A stretch of DNA of 64,000 bases from Gnetum montanum. Lineage: Eukaryota > Streptophyta > Gnetopsida > Gnetales > Gnetaceae. The position numbers were made by a program, and so were the translations under genes. Below the pieces are notes generated by a model. It saw nothing but the letters and a program-made list of their open reading frames with translations. It was not told the origin of the DNA and ran no database searches. Position 1 is the stretch's first letter. Each line of letters opens with the position of its first letter. Location: positions 405,632 through 469,631 of the forward strand of contig MNCI01025571.1 in the NCBI GenBank assembly GCA_015680685.1. Reading direction: 5' to 3'. Below, piece after piece: positions 32,862 through 44,121 of the stretch.

Positions 32862-34695
32862 ATGTCTTCTTCCCACAGGCATGAAGATTTCAAACCACTA
32901 GTGCCACAAGAGTGCAAAGTGGTATGTACTCATCTAGATGAGTATTTTTCTAACTTCACCTTCATCCTACATTAGGCTGAGCAACTACATTGGCATGATA
33001 TGAAGGGCAACATCGTAATGTCCCTCGATCAATCTGTGCCCGAGATGCCATTTCAAACCCTTAAGAAGTTTGGCATTCTAGATCTTCGAGAGGAATTCAT
33101 TATGAATGGTTATGACACTCATGAGTACCGTTCCATTGAAACACAATGTAGGAGAGATTAATACCAAGAGAAGCACCATGAGTTTACAAAGAGGAAGCAC
33201 TTTACTAAACCTTTGTTCTTGCTAAACCAAGACAACAATGTGAATCGTTCCCCTTGGAGATCCCAACATGAAGATTCTCCACCCTCTGTTATTGGTGATG
33301 AGGGTATGGCCTTGAACCTACAATTCACTATTCATAAACCAAGTTTAGGAAAAAGTGATAGTTAAGGCAAGGACTTGGGCAAACATCATGATGTCAAGGG
33401 ATCTAAGGATGGTGGTCATAATGAGCAAAGAGGTGGTGGTGGACATTGTAGTGGCAATGGTGGTCCAGCTTCTTCTTCATCTTCTTCATCCTCTTCATCT
33501 AATTCCAAACACTCCTCTTCGTCTTCTAGTTCTAATAGAAGTTGTCGGAGAAATAAATGTGATGAAGGTAATCAGCGAGACAACAATGATCGTAGAGCCA
33601 ATCAAGAACAAAGGGGTGATAGAAATCATCATCAATGTCATTAACATAATAATGATGATGAACCTTTGTTAGTAACTCAAAACATGCTTAACATTGCAGA
33701 GGTAGTTAAGATTATAACTAGGCATGTGAAAGACAATCAGATCAAGCAATTCAATATAAACAATGTCCCATGATTTGAGGAGCATATAACTCTGATCTGC
33801 AGACACACTTACAAGCTTTCCATCATGCCAATGCCTTATAAAACACTGAAAATGATTGGCAAAAACTAAAAATCTTCCCCAAGACACTTATTAGGGAAGC
33901 TAAAAGCTGGTACTAGTCCTTGGAACCAGAATCCACGTGTATATGGAGTACCATGTTAAAGCTATTTAACAACAGATACCAAATGTACTCCAGAGTGTCT
34001 AATCTAAGAAGGTAAATCCAGTGCTAAAAACAAGGAACACATGAACCCTTGGATGCCACCATGGGTAGATATTATTCTCTTTTACATCGATGCCATGGCC
34101 ATGGTTATTCTCAGAGGGAACAACTCCACCACATCATAGATGGGTGCATAGTAGAAACCAAAAGAACTCTTGGGGTATATGCCCAAGGGAGATTGTCTAA
34201 ACTAAGAGCTTATCAGATACAAAGGCTTATAGAATAGGTAGCAAAAGAAAAAGGTGAGGTACAAAAAGGTAAAGTCCTAAAGAATATAATAGGAATCCTT
34301 CCATCAGAATAAGGGAGGTTCAATTTTGTGATGAGGAGGAGTCATCACTCGATGAAGTGATGAATAGGAAAACCTTGTCCATACAAAAATTTGTCTCTAA
34401 TATTTCAGTAAAGGTTCATAAATTATGAAACTCTTTGGATGAGAAATTCCAAATTACTATGAAGATTGCGGAAGAATCCAAAGAGCAAAATAGCAATCGT
34501 AACCGTAGGAGGTAAAAATAAGCTAAACGTGCCTACCAAAGAGGTAAGGGCAAAGCTGCTGCAGTAGAAGAAGTTATGGAGACAAACTCTGATGCCGACA
34601 CTTGTTGTGAAATTTGTCAATATGAACATCCTAAGGGATGTTTCCCTTTAGTGTCATACTTACAAGAGTCTGGGATGTACACATTTAATCCCTAA
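32862..34695 (+). pseudogene. gag of element B
   Basis: Starts MSSSHRHEDFKPLVPQE at 32862 and ends ESGMYTFNP before TAA at 34693-34695. It follows E's gag in order: N-terminal segment (LDEYFSNFTFILH), a long low-complexity middle with a Gly/His run and two poly-Ser runs (33465-33540), the gag core near 33880-34240 (MGRYYSLLHRCHGHGYSQREQL, VETKRTLGVYAQGRLSKLRAY, in pieces), and CEICQYEHPKGCFP near 34610. Numerous stops and at least four frameshifts are present. Confidence 0.8.
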
Positions 34696-35940
34696 CTAGC
34701 ATGTAGGTAAGCACCCAGATGATTGCCTTATCCTCAAGATAATCTAAGGTAGTTCCACCAGCAATAACAAGCTTACTGTCCAAGTGGAGCTCTACCACAA
34801 CCATATGAATAATATCAATAGTGGCACCAACCATAGTCATGAGAAATGCCACCACCAAGATAGCAGTACCCTTATAGGCAACCAAATCCATATGGTTACT
34901 ATGTTTAGCAACTTGTCTCTCTAAGATGTTTTGCCAGCCACACATCATTCCAAAATCACTATTACCTCCAAAGTACCATCAAACTCATTTAGCATCTACT
35001 CGAAGGAAGAACCCATATTCATATCATCCTCCACATTCGTCTGCACACATCCCTTTGCCCTCAACCCAATTACCTCCTACTCCATCCATGCAAGATGAAA
35101 TTCCACCACAACTACAACAAAAAAACGCTACGAGGGCCATACATTCATAACTAGCCTTCCAACTGAGTGGTTCAGATAATCATTCTAGGAAACAACCCTT
35201 CATTCGACCCAACAATTTTCCCAAACCCTCATAACCTAATATGGTTGGTTGCCCTCTATCTCCAACACCCTCATCCTTTGCATCCAACACATTCAAGTAT
35301 CCTTCAAATCAAGTGCCATCTCAGATCCACACTATAATGCTAACTCATGTTGTTTTCAATTGGATCAAGGCTAGTAATCTTTCCATGAAAAATTCTAACC
35401 CAAGAAGTCCTCTCATTTACTTACAAATTGCTGGACATGAGCCATGCAAGGTTCTTCTTAATTTTGGTTCTGGTATCAATCTCATCTCCCATGACATGTA
35501 CAAGGCCTAGAACCTACCACCTCTGAAGAAGAGCAACATCTGTTTAGAATTGGCAGACCAATCAATCACTATTCCTTTGGGATTAGTGAAGGACATTGTG
35601 ACCATAGTTTGCGGGTGGTCCTATATTGTCGATTTTCTAGTGATCAAGGCTAAAAACTACAAAGGTAACTTCCCCATCATTATGGAAAGGGCTTGGTTAA
35701 GCATAATAGATGCACGTATAGGTATAAGGAACTTCTCCTTGAAAATCTCCAAGGAAACTGAATTTGGATGTTTAGAGAAGAAGCACATTCCATGCATCGT
35801 GTACAATGATAATGAGTGCAATTGCATGCAAAAAATCTGGTGCATCAAAAGTATATTCATTAAAGTATGCAATTAGTGTGCATATGAAATAGATATCCAA
35901 AGGTGCCTATATGCAGCAACCATAAAACAAGAGGATACCC
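34696..35940 (+). pseudogene. gag-protease linker and protease of element B
   Basis: A Pro/Tyr/Ser-rich linker (34930-35150: KNPYSYHPPHSSAHIPLP) precedes protease. At 35439-35510 the active site reads VLLNFGSGINLISHDMYKA, with Asn-Phe in place of Asp-Ser; G has the same change while E keeps DSG. The C-terminal half at 35550-35876 is open for 108 codons (GLVKDIVTIVCGWSYIVDFL, FPIIMERAWLS). It is followed by a Cys/His-containing segment conserved in E and G (VYNDNECNCMQKIWCIKS). Confidence 0.75.
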
Positions 35941-35978
35941 AATGGCTAACAACTAACTCTGACAATAGCACACTATGC

Positions 35979-37650
35979 ATGGAACCTATTGAGAGCCTGA
36001 CATGTGCTTATGTCGAAGGCATAAATAAACTTAAGAAAGTTCATCACCGACTCTCCAATGAAGAAGATGATGATACATGTTGGGGAGAGTTGGGAATCCC
36101 TAAAAATTTTAAGCAAAAGCCCTTAGATTTAAAAACTCTATTGCCTTTCATGGAATACACATTTTTAAATAATGGTAAGCTAATCATAATTAATGCAAAT
36201 CTTGCTCCTAAACAAAAATATAAGTTGTTGTAGTTCATCAAAAAGTGGCCAATAACCTTTTCTTTGTCATATCCCAAACTAACAAGAATTGAACTGAGGA
36301 TATGCCAGCATTGCATCTACACTGACTTGGCCATGAAGCCACGAAGGCAGCCACAAAGGTGCCTGAACCCCAAATTGAAATAGATCATCAAGGAGGAAAT
36401 AGAACAAATCCTCAAGGTTGGGTTCATCTATCCCATTGTGGATGGTGATTGGATTAGCCCACTCATAATTGTGCTAAAGAAAGATGATACGTGGTGGGTC
36501 TGCATTGACTTTAGGCTATTGAATATGGCAACATTTAAAGATCATTTCCCATTACCATTTATGGATAAAGTTTTAGACACCATATCCAGGCATTGTTATT
36601 ATAGCTTATTGGATGGTTATAATGGCTATAACCAAATCCAAATTGCACTAGAAGATCAGGCCAAAATAACATTCACAAGTCCCTAGGGACTTTTGCATAT
36701 TGTAAGATGCCATTTGGTCTATGCAATGCCCCTGCAACATTTTAATGCCTAGTCCTTAGTATTTTTCAGTAGCAAATTGGTAGTAGGGTAGAAGTATTTA
36801 TGGATGACTTCTCTACCTATGGGGCTACATTTGAGCAAGCCTTGGATCGCCTTAAGTAAGTACTAAAAAGATGTGTTGAAACAAACCTTAAGCTTAATTG
36901 GAAGAAAATCCATCTAATGGTCCAAGAAGGCATAGTATTAGGACATCAAATTTCACAAGAAGGGATTGAGTAGACCTAGAAAGGATAAGGGTCATCCAAG
37001 GAATCACATGCCAACTAGAGATAGTCAAAGATGTCAAATCATTCGTTGGCCACACTGGCTACTATCGGCATTTCATGGAGAATTTCTCTAGGATTGCAAA
37101 ACCATTGGTCAAGCTTACAGAGAAAGATGTTCCATTTGTTTAGACCAAGGAGTGTGAACATGCATTTCAACTACTAAAACAAAAACTCATAAAAACTCCA
37201 ATTCTATGGGCACTAGACTAGTCCATGCCATTCCACATAATGATAGATGCATCTAATTATGCCTTGGGAGTGGTTCTTATGCAGTTGGACGATAAGAAAC
37301 ATCCATATTACATCCACTACATGAGCTGAAGCATTGTAGGTGAATAATTGAATTACACCACAACTAAGAAAGAATTAATGGTAGTGTTGTATGCTTTTAA
37401 AAATTTCAAGAACTATGTACTTGGTTATAAAGTATTTGTACACATAGATCACAATGTCATTCGCTTCCTAATGAATAAGCCGATGGTGAGCCCCCGTATC
37501 ATACGATGACTCGTGATCTTGCAAGAATTAGATCTCACAATGGTATATTAGAAAGGAACTAAGAATATGGTTGCTAACCATCTCTCTTAATTAAAATGGG
37601 ATAATAAACATGAGGAGAGTCCACTCTCTTATCAATTTCTAGATGAACTT
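35979..37650 (+). pseudogene. Reverse transcriptase and RNase H of element B
   Basis: The pre-RT linker (MEPIESLTCAYVEG, 35979-36233) leads into RT: VLKKDDTWWVCIDFRLLN near 36475, LLDGYNGYNQIQIA, MPFGLCNAPATF near 36710 with CAA changed to TAA just after, EVFMDDFSTYGATF near 36800 (Asp pair intact), LMVQEGIVLGHQIS near 36920. RNase H is at about 37230-37640: IMIDASNYALGVVLMQLDDK, LNYTTTKKELMVVLYAF, HIDHNVIRFLMNK. Several stops replace Gln or Trp codons (CAG or TGG to TAG). Confidence 0.88.
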
Positions 37651-38975
37651 CTCTTTATATGAGCAATAAATGACCAAGTGCCCATAGAACCAAAATGGTA
37701 TGATGGCATCCTCACTTACCTTCTCACTCAGGAGATGCCATAAGATCTAGACTTTAGGAAGAAGTAACAGTTTCTTCATTGGGCAAACTACTTCATGGAA
37801 ATCAACGGATACCTTTACAAGGTGTGTGCCAATGGCCTAGTTCATTGGTGTGTCCTTAGTATGGATCAACTACACATTCTTTAGGATGCTCACAAAGGCC
37901 CTTGCAGGGGCCACTATGCAAGGAGATGCACAGCCATAAAAATCCTGATGGTAGGATACTATTGGCCTACAATCTTTAGGGATGTCCATCAATTTTTCTG
38001 ACTTATGGGCACTATCAACAAGATGGTGGGATAATCGCACAAATGAAGGATCCTCAACAATGGATTCAACCACTGGAGCCATTTGACATATGGGGCATAG
38101 ACTTCATGGGTCCCATCATGCCCATGTCCAATGGAAAGGTGTATATCATCATAGTAGTCAACTACTGCACCAAATGGGTAGAAGCAATAGTCGTCACTGA
38201 TTGTACATCATCCACTGCTACCAGATTTGTACAACAACATGTTATAAATAGGTTTGGGGTGCCATGTGCACTGATTTCTGATAATGGAACTCATTTTACA
38301 AGTGCTACTTTTTGAAAACTTATGCAACGCTTGGAGGTTGAACATAAATTAACAACACCTTATCAACCCCAAGCCAACGGTCAAGTAGAGGTAACCAACA
38401 AAAAGATTACAAAGATCCTAATAAGGAACATAAGCAAATATAGGAGAGATTGGAGCACAAAACTCAACAATGCCCTATCGGCCTACCACTCAACATGGAA
38501 GCCTCCTATTGGCTACTCTCCCTATGAGTTAGTGTACGGGAAACTTTCAACACTCCCAATTCAATCCAAGCTCCGTACACTCTCAACAGCCTATGACCTA
38601 AATCTTGACCTAAGTCTAGCCCAAAAAGAAAGACTAATCAGCCTCAATATGCTAGAAAAAAACTGATTAGTGGCCCTACCTTTGAATGAAGTGCACAAGG
38701 CATTCAACAAGCAATGACATGACCTAAGAATACAAAAAGTAAAATTTAGACCTCGAGCTAAGCTTCTCTACTAGAACCCACACACGTACCTAAGAAAACA
38801 AAGTTCCAAACATTGTAGGAGGAACCTTATTTAATTACGTAAACCTTTCCTTCTAGGGCCATAACCATATACAAACCTAAGAGCCCAAATAAAAAATAGT
38901 TGGTTAACATCCAACAAGTAAAGCTTTTTCATGAGCCCAAGCAAGCCAATGCAACAAATACCTCAATGGATGGAC
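37651..38975 (+). pseudogene. Integrase of element B
   Basis: The zinc-finger region is near 37880-38020. The catalytic residues are all readable: FDIWGIDFMGPIMPMSNG near 38085-38140 (first Asp), CALISDNGTHFTSATF near 38268-38315 (second Asp; Asn in E and G) and PYQPQANGQVEVTNKKI near 38360-38410 (Glu). The C-terminal part is open to 38666 and then decayed (ITIYKPKSPNK, LVNIQQVKLFHEPK near 38870-38940). The end overlaps the G-rich CATGGGGGAGATGG at 39018. Confidence 0.88.
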
Positions 38976-41031
38976 AACTATGCTTAATTTTTTAGATCTC
39001 ATCCTTCCAACTCAATCATGGGGGAGATGGCCATCCATGCTAAATCATCCATATGGCTCCTTAGTTTTTCTAATTTTTTGTTTTTCACATTTTTTCTTTT
39101 GTAAGTTATTTATTTTACAACTTTTTTATTTTCAAAATTTTTCCTATTTTTACACCATATTTTATTTTACACAATCGTTAGTACATTTAAATCTTTATTG
39201 GATATTATAAACTTCTTATATATTTCACTTTGTTTTGTTTGAGTGTGATTTTCAAATTTTTACTAATAAAAGTGCTTTATTTCCAATAGGACATAGTCGT
39301 GCTGGGGCTGCTACTAATGGTGGTTCGTGCTTAATGTTTGGTTTGCTAATGTATAGTTTCTATGTTTGAATTTTTGTACCGATGACTCAGTCATGGTTTC
39401 TTTTTCATGGAACAGACAGTGAGTCCACGTCATTCATCCGTACACAAACTCTATGGTTTTCCTTGTTTTCAAAGTTTGAAGTCCCTTTCAATAAAGAAAC
39501 TTTTAATAAATTTTTTACCTTGGTAGTTTCTAGAATTGGAAAAGATTCAAAGGTTTGAACATGGTGTGACTTCAAGGGGACTTAATATTCTTTATACTCT
39601 TCTACTTACTTGAGTGCTTGAGTGCTTTTCATGAGCTTCTTACCATTCCATGTCACTGACTAAAGGAAGTTAAATAAGGTCTTTGCATGGTGTGGTTCCT
39701 ATCCAAAAGAAAAAAAAAGAGAAAAACAAAAAAACAAAATAAAACATGATGGGAATTCAAAGCACACCTCTTAGACAAATAAATGGGCTACAAGCACTAG
39801 TTATGGGACTAGAAAGACATGTACCTATGCTTGAAGATCCCCTCTAACTAAGACCCTCTCTCACTTCCTATTTCTCTTTTCTTCTTTTTATGGAATGATG
39901 GTTGTTTTGTGGGAGCACTCTTATGTCTTAAGGGAGTGGATTAGTCTTGGAGTGGCAATGCGAAGTTACTAAAAAAGATTGGTTTTGGGTCTAGACTAAG
40001 GATGGTTCTTCTTAGGTCATTTTAAACATATGCTCCACAAGGGACTTCTTATGACCTTAGTTTGAAATTCCATTCCACCTTCTCCATCATCCATCTATGT
40101 TGAATGTAACTCACCTCACTGATGATGTCCATGTTCTTGCTTCCATGTCTTGGTCTGACGCATTTGAATTCTTAGATAGGATCTTTCAAGTTTTGGTCCT
40201 TAACCTCTATTGACCATTAATCACTTATGGAGCCCACTGACTCCTTAGGTTGAGGTTACGTAAGGGCAAAAAGGGCATGTGCCTACTATGGGAAGGACCC
40301 ACTTGCATATCCCTTGGTCAGGTTCATTAAGTACCTTATCCCTAGGCATTCTTGCAATTAGAATCTTTTGTACACCCATCTTCCACATCAGACCATATGC
40401 TCCTTTACATATTTTATTCATTAAAAATGTTCTCCATCAAATTTTTCAATTTTTGAGCTTTCAAAGACCCTCTTCAATGCTTTTATCATATTCTTAGCTT
40501 TTCTGGGATTCCATATCAATAGACCAAACTAGCATATGAGGCCCCATATACAAGGTCCCGTTGATGTAGGGGAAAAATACTATAAATAGGTGCAACCCCA
40601 CTTAGAAACTTTTACATTTTCTCACAAATGCCAAAGGAGTTTTTCAATTTTTCAAATCCCAAAACCTTCTAGAGCCCATAACTCATAAACTATTTATCCA
40701 AATCACTTCATTCTTTGACCCTACAGCTATCGAAGCTAAGCTCTTCATTGTGAGGGCCACAAATGTACCATTTCTTCTAGAAAATTTTTCATGATTTTTT
40801 CTAGTTCCCATAAAGGTTTAACTAAAAAATCAACTATTTAACAATAAATTACAAAAGTTAAACCTTTCCAACAAGCTCCAGTGACAATTATAATAAATAG
40901 TTAATAAAATAATCAATCTACCATGGTCCAACCTTAGCCAAAGTGTAACTAATTAACTAACGAGAAAGGATACTTAAAACTTTAAAGTTACACATTACAT
41001 CTACTAATCCATGGATGTGTTGTGACCACAG
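38976..41031 (+). other. Noncoding spacer between integrase and ORF3 of element B
   Basis: No supported gene. It starts with a purine tract, CATGGGGGAGATGG, resembling the 3' polypurine tract; an AT-rich stretch follows, then three blocks shared with E, F and G (39418-39440, 39754-39835, 40262-40312), and an internal promoter-like block (40539-40588). A further block before ORF3 (40617-40770: GAGTTTTTCAATTTTTCAAA and what follows) is shared with F and G. Conservation across copies without an open frame suggests sequence-level function before decay. Confidence 0.65.
40539..40588 (+). promoter_or_regulatory. Internal LTR-like promoter upstream of ORF3 in element B
   Basis: GAGGCCCCATATACAAGGTC, then CCGTTGATGTAGG, and TATAAATA at 40581-40588 repeat the layout of the LTR's own U3 (GAGGCCCCATCAACGTAA, then TATAAATA). 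The block is about 450 bp before the ORF3 ATG. F has it at 47946-47992 and G, inverted, at 58200-58237. Sequence downstream of this TATA does not match LTR R-U5, so it is not simply a nested LTR. Promoter activity is inferred. Confidence 0.6.
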
Positions 41032-43877
41032 ATGACACCAAAAGGAAAGCACACACAAGAAGTAGGACTATCCCAACCAAGGGAGAAATGGCCTAGAACT
41101 AGAAGAGGCCAAAAATAACCCCAAGAAGAACCACTTGCAACCCATGCTACAGGTCCTCTTAGGAAGGAGGTAGAAGTGGAATCTATCATATAGATTCTAG
41201 AACCAATAGCAGAATACTCCCATCGAGATGATGCACCTACACAACTAGCAAACCTCGAGTTGACCTTAACAAAGGCCTACCTAAATCAAATAAAATTGAG
41301 GGAGGTCCAAAAATTAGTGCTCCAGGAGTTAAACTTTGGCCCTTTCCTTGAGCATGCACTAAGAGAAGTGCAATACCAGCTGAAGGTCTCTCCCATGTGG
41401 CTAATCATCACTTCCATTAAGAAGTGATACATGGAAGAGATGTTTTTATTCTAGAATAATAGGCATCTTGGAACAACGATAAAGATCAAGGACATTTCAG
41501 TGTCCTACTCAATATAGGCCATTGCTGCAATGCTTGGGTTGCCCAAAATAAGGGTGAACCTTACTAAGATCCCAATGCAAGTGGATCCTAGTATTAAGAA
41601 AGAATGGATGCAATGGTGCTATGGTGTTGACTGCAAGGAGTTTGGCACACTCAAACTTGTAGAGAGAATTTATTACAAGATTGTGACCTTCCACCTCAAT
41701 CCCATGGTGAGGGTTAGCAAAATCACTGCCTTATCTACCTGAGCATGCACAACTTTGAGTGGGAGATTCCTGGTCAACCTTTCATAGCTAATTTATCTAG
41801 AGATGGAGAAGCAATTTAAAGAAAATAAATACAGAAGCAAGGCACTTCCCTTTCCATGCCTCATTAGGAAACTCTGTCAAAGGGAAGGAATAGTCTGTTA
41901 CACCAACGATACTATCAGAACTATTCCAGCTACCCATTGGGTGAAACTGATGAAGGATAAAATGCCTATAACTATAATTCAAGAAGAGGAGTAGCAACCA
42001 CCACCACTTGCCACTTAGATAATAATGCCAAACATCATTGTAATTGCCCAAGAGTTGTGAAAGTATAGAGAATGGCTCTTAAGTGAACAAGAGTAAAGAG
42101 TAGGCACAAGTGATGGGGACCCATCTGTATATAGACTAGTCATGAGTCACCTTAATGAGGTGGTCTGAATGATTAGTTTGATGGGTGAGGATGGATCCAT
42201 TTTCTAAGCACAAAGAACATAGCTACCCATGAGGTCAAATCCAAGCACCAGAGAGGTCACAGTATCTCTTGCAGAACAATAATCACTCCCAGAAATCTCT
42301 AGGAACACTTCGACCTTCTCAGTGCACTTGGAGAAGGGTGAAGGGGCAACTATACTGGTCATGCAGCACCAAGGGCAGGAGACAACAGCAGAAGTGGTCA
42401 CTAATCATATTTTAGAGACTCTCAACACATCCGCAACATCTATACCAAATGTCACTAAACTCAAGGATGTGTAGACATGCATAGGGACCACAAGCAGGAG
42501 AATAAATGTAGCATAGCATGAAGAGCTATTGGACTGACTAGTGGGAATCAAGCAACCACTTTCAGATGTCTTTGACCTTCTGGATACTATCACTACAACC
42601 CAGTTAGAGCTACTAGAGACAAGGGGCAAAAACATCATATTAGAGGGGCAACTTGAAATAGCCAAGGAGTAGAATGAATGCTTGGCTATAGAAGTTGCCG
42701 AATTGAGAGCCTAGATTGCCGATCCCGCATTTCTCAACCCAGCACTAACAAGAGATGAAGTTATGCAATAACTTTACATAAAACTAAAAGGGGTTGAGGG
42801 TGCAATGGAGATGGTGGTGTTCTATCAATCCTTGGCAGAGGCCACTCAACATAAGATTCAGAAGGCCTTAGATCAAACCCACTACGAGAACATCCAATTG
42901 ACTATAGAGAACCATCACTTGGGAAATGTTTATGCATACAAGCAACAATTAATTGATTTCATCCATAATAGTAGGAGCAACTGGCTAGAGCAAACACAAA
43001 ATTAAGGAGATTGGCAGCAGAGAATAGGAATCTCTTCATGGAGGAAGTCCACACCCTTTGCTAGAAAACTACGATTGAGGTAGTTGCTTGGAAATCAGAG
43101 GCTCTCAAATTTGAGAAAGTCAAAGACCATTACAGAGAGCAATTCTAGCTACAAAAAGATGTAAATGAGAAACACATCTTGTTAGCAAAGGCAAAGGTAA
43201 ATGAGATCCTCCAACAAGGAAAAGAGTTATGGCAACCCATTGTTGATGGGATAGATGCCTACAACAAAGCAAAAATCTACATGAATGAGTTACATATCAA
43301 GGAGATAATGGAGTATATGGAGCTTGCCAATCTTCATTATGCAAATCTGGCCATGTTGACTATTAGACAACCATGGTCTGAGTTAGAGAAGTAGGTGGCC
43401 AGCTCATACTTGTTGTACAAGGCCAAGTTCAAGCACCACAAGGACACTAAGGACAAGCTTATGATGGCTAATGTTGAACTCAAATTTCTTAAGGCACAAT
43501 TCACAAATCAATGATCAACTGTCAAGAACCTAGACAAGAGGATGAATGACTATTAAGATCTAAAGAACATAGTTAAGGCATTCTACATCAAACAAAAATA
43601 GTTCATTTCCTAGTTTATCAACATAAAAGAGATGTTTCCAATAATTCCCTATCCATGGGATGTCCCCATTCTAGTCGACATTAGTAATGCTACATGGACC
43701 GTGAATGATCCTTGAAGTAAGGAGGAGAAGATGAAGGCATTACTTAATGCCTTTCACCTTCCACCAAAGGTTGCAGCCATAGCAAGATAGCCACAACTGC
43801 CTTAGCTACCACACATGCTTGAAGTCGGTGAAGGTCCTTTAGAGCCTCAAGAGCCACTACTACCTAGGACTATTTGA
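41032..43877 (+). pseudogene. ORF3 (post-integrase gene) of element B: PMD-like region plus coiled-coil-like region
   Basis: From ATG 41032 (MTPKGKHTQEVGLSQPREK) to TGA 43875-43877 a single frame can be followed with about two dozen stops, mostly TAG in place of Gln or Trp, and one frameshift near 43005, about 950 codons. The first third has YMEEMFLF.NNRHLGTTIKI and later LGLPKIRVNLTKIP, LSGRFLVNLS, LPFPCLIRKLCQREGIV, a layout resembling the putative plant transposon protein domain found in Athila-type elements. From about 42500 on it is rich in Glu, Lys, Leu and Gln with long helix-like stretches. No signal peptide or membrane segment is evident. Function unknown; position is that of env-like genes. 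Confidence 0.7.
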
Positions 43878-44121
43878 TATTCTCCACCGCCTTTATGCCA
43901 TCAAAGGAAGTGTTGTCTAATTATTTTTGTGTAGTCATGTCAATGTTGTTCAATTTTGTGTCATGAACACCACAATTTTGTAATGTGTTGATTCATACAC
44001 TCAGGCACTCTATTTTTTCAACTCAGTTTGTTTTGTTTTGTTAAGAGTCAGTTAATAATCCCATGCCTTCCAAATTTTGCAAAAGAACTTGAGGATGAGT
44101 TTTCAGTTAATTGTGGGGGTA
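43878..44121 (+). other. 3' untranslated region and polypurine tract of element B
   Basis: Noncoding. GAACTTGAGGATGAGTTTTC (about 44085-44104) is the conserved short inverted repeat, and TTGTGGGGGTA at 44111-44121 is the polypurine tract abutting the TGATGAG start of the 3' LTR. Confidence 0.8.

Noticed and set aside
33355-33672. Plus-strand 105-codon stretch rich in Val, Ile and Met
   Set aside because: Alternative frame of the poly-Ser segment of B's gag; the gag frame (SSSSSSNSKHSS) is supported by the flanking homology to E.
34685-34948. Reverse-strand 87-codon stretch in B
   Set aside because: Shadow of the plus-strand gag-protease linker that matches E.
41004-41189. Reverse-strand 61-codon stretch with Trp/Gly-rich sequence
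   Set aside because: Shadow of the N-terminus of ORF3 on the plus strand.
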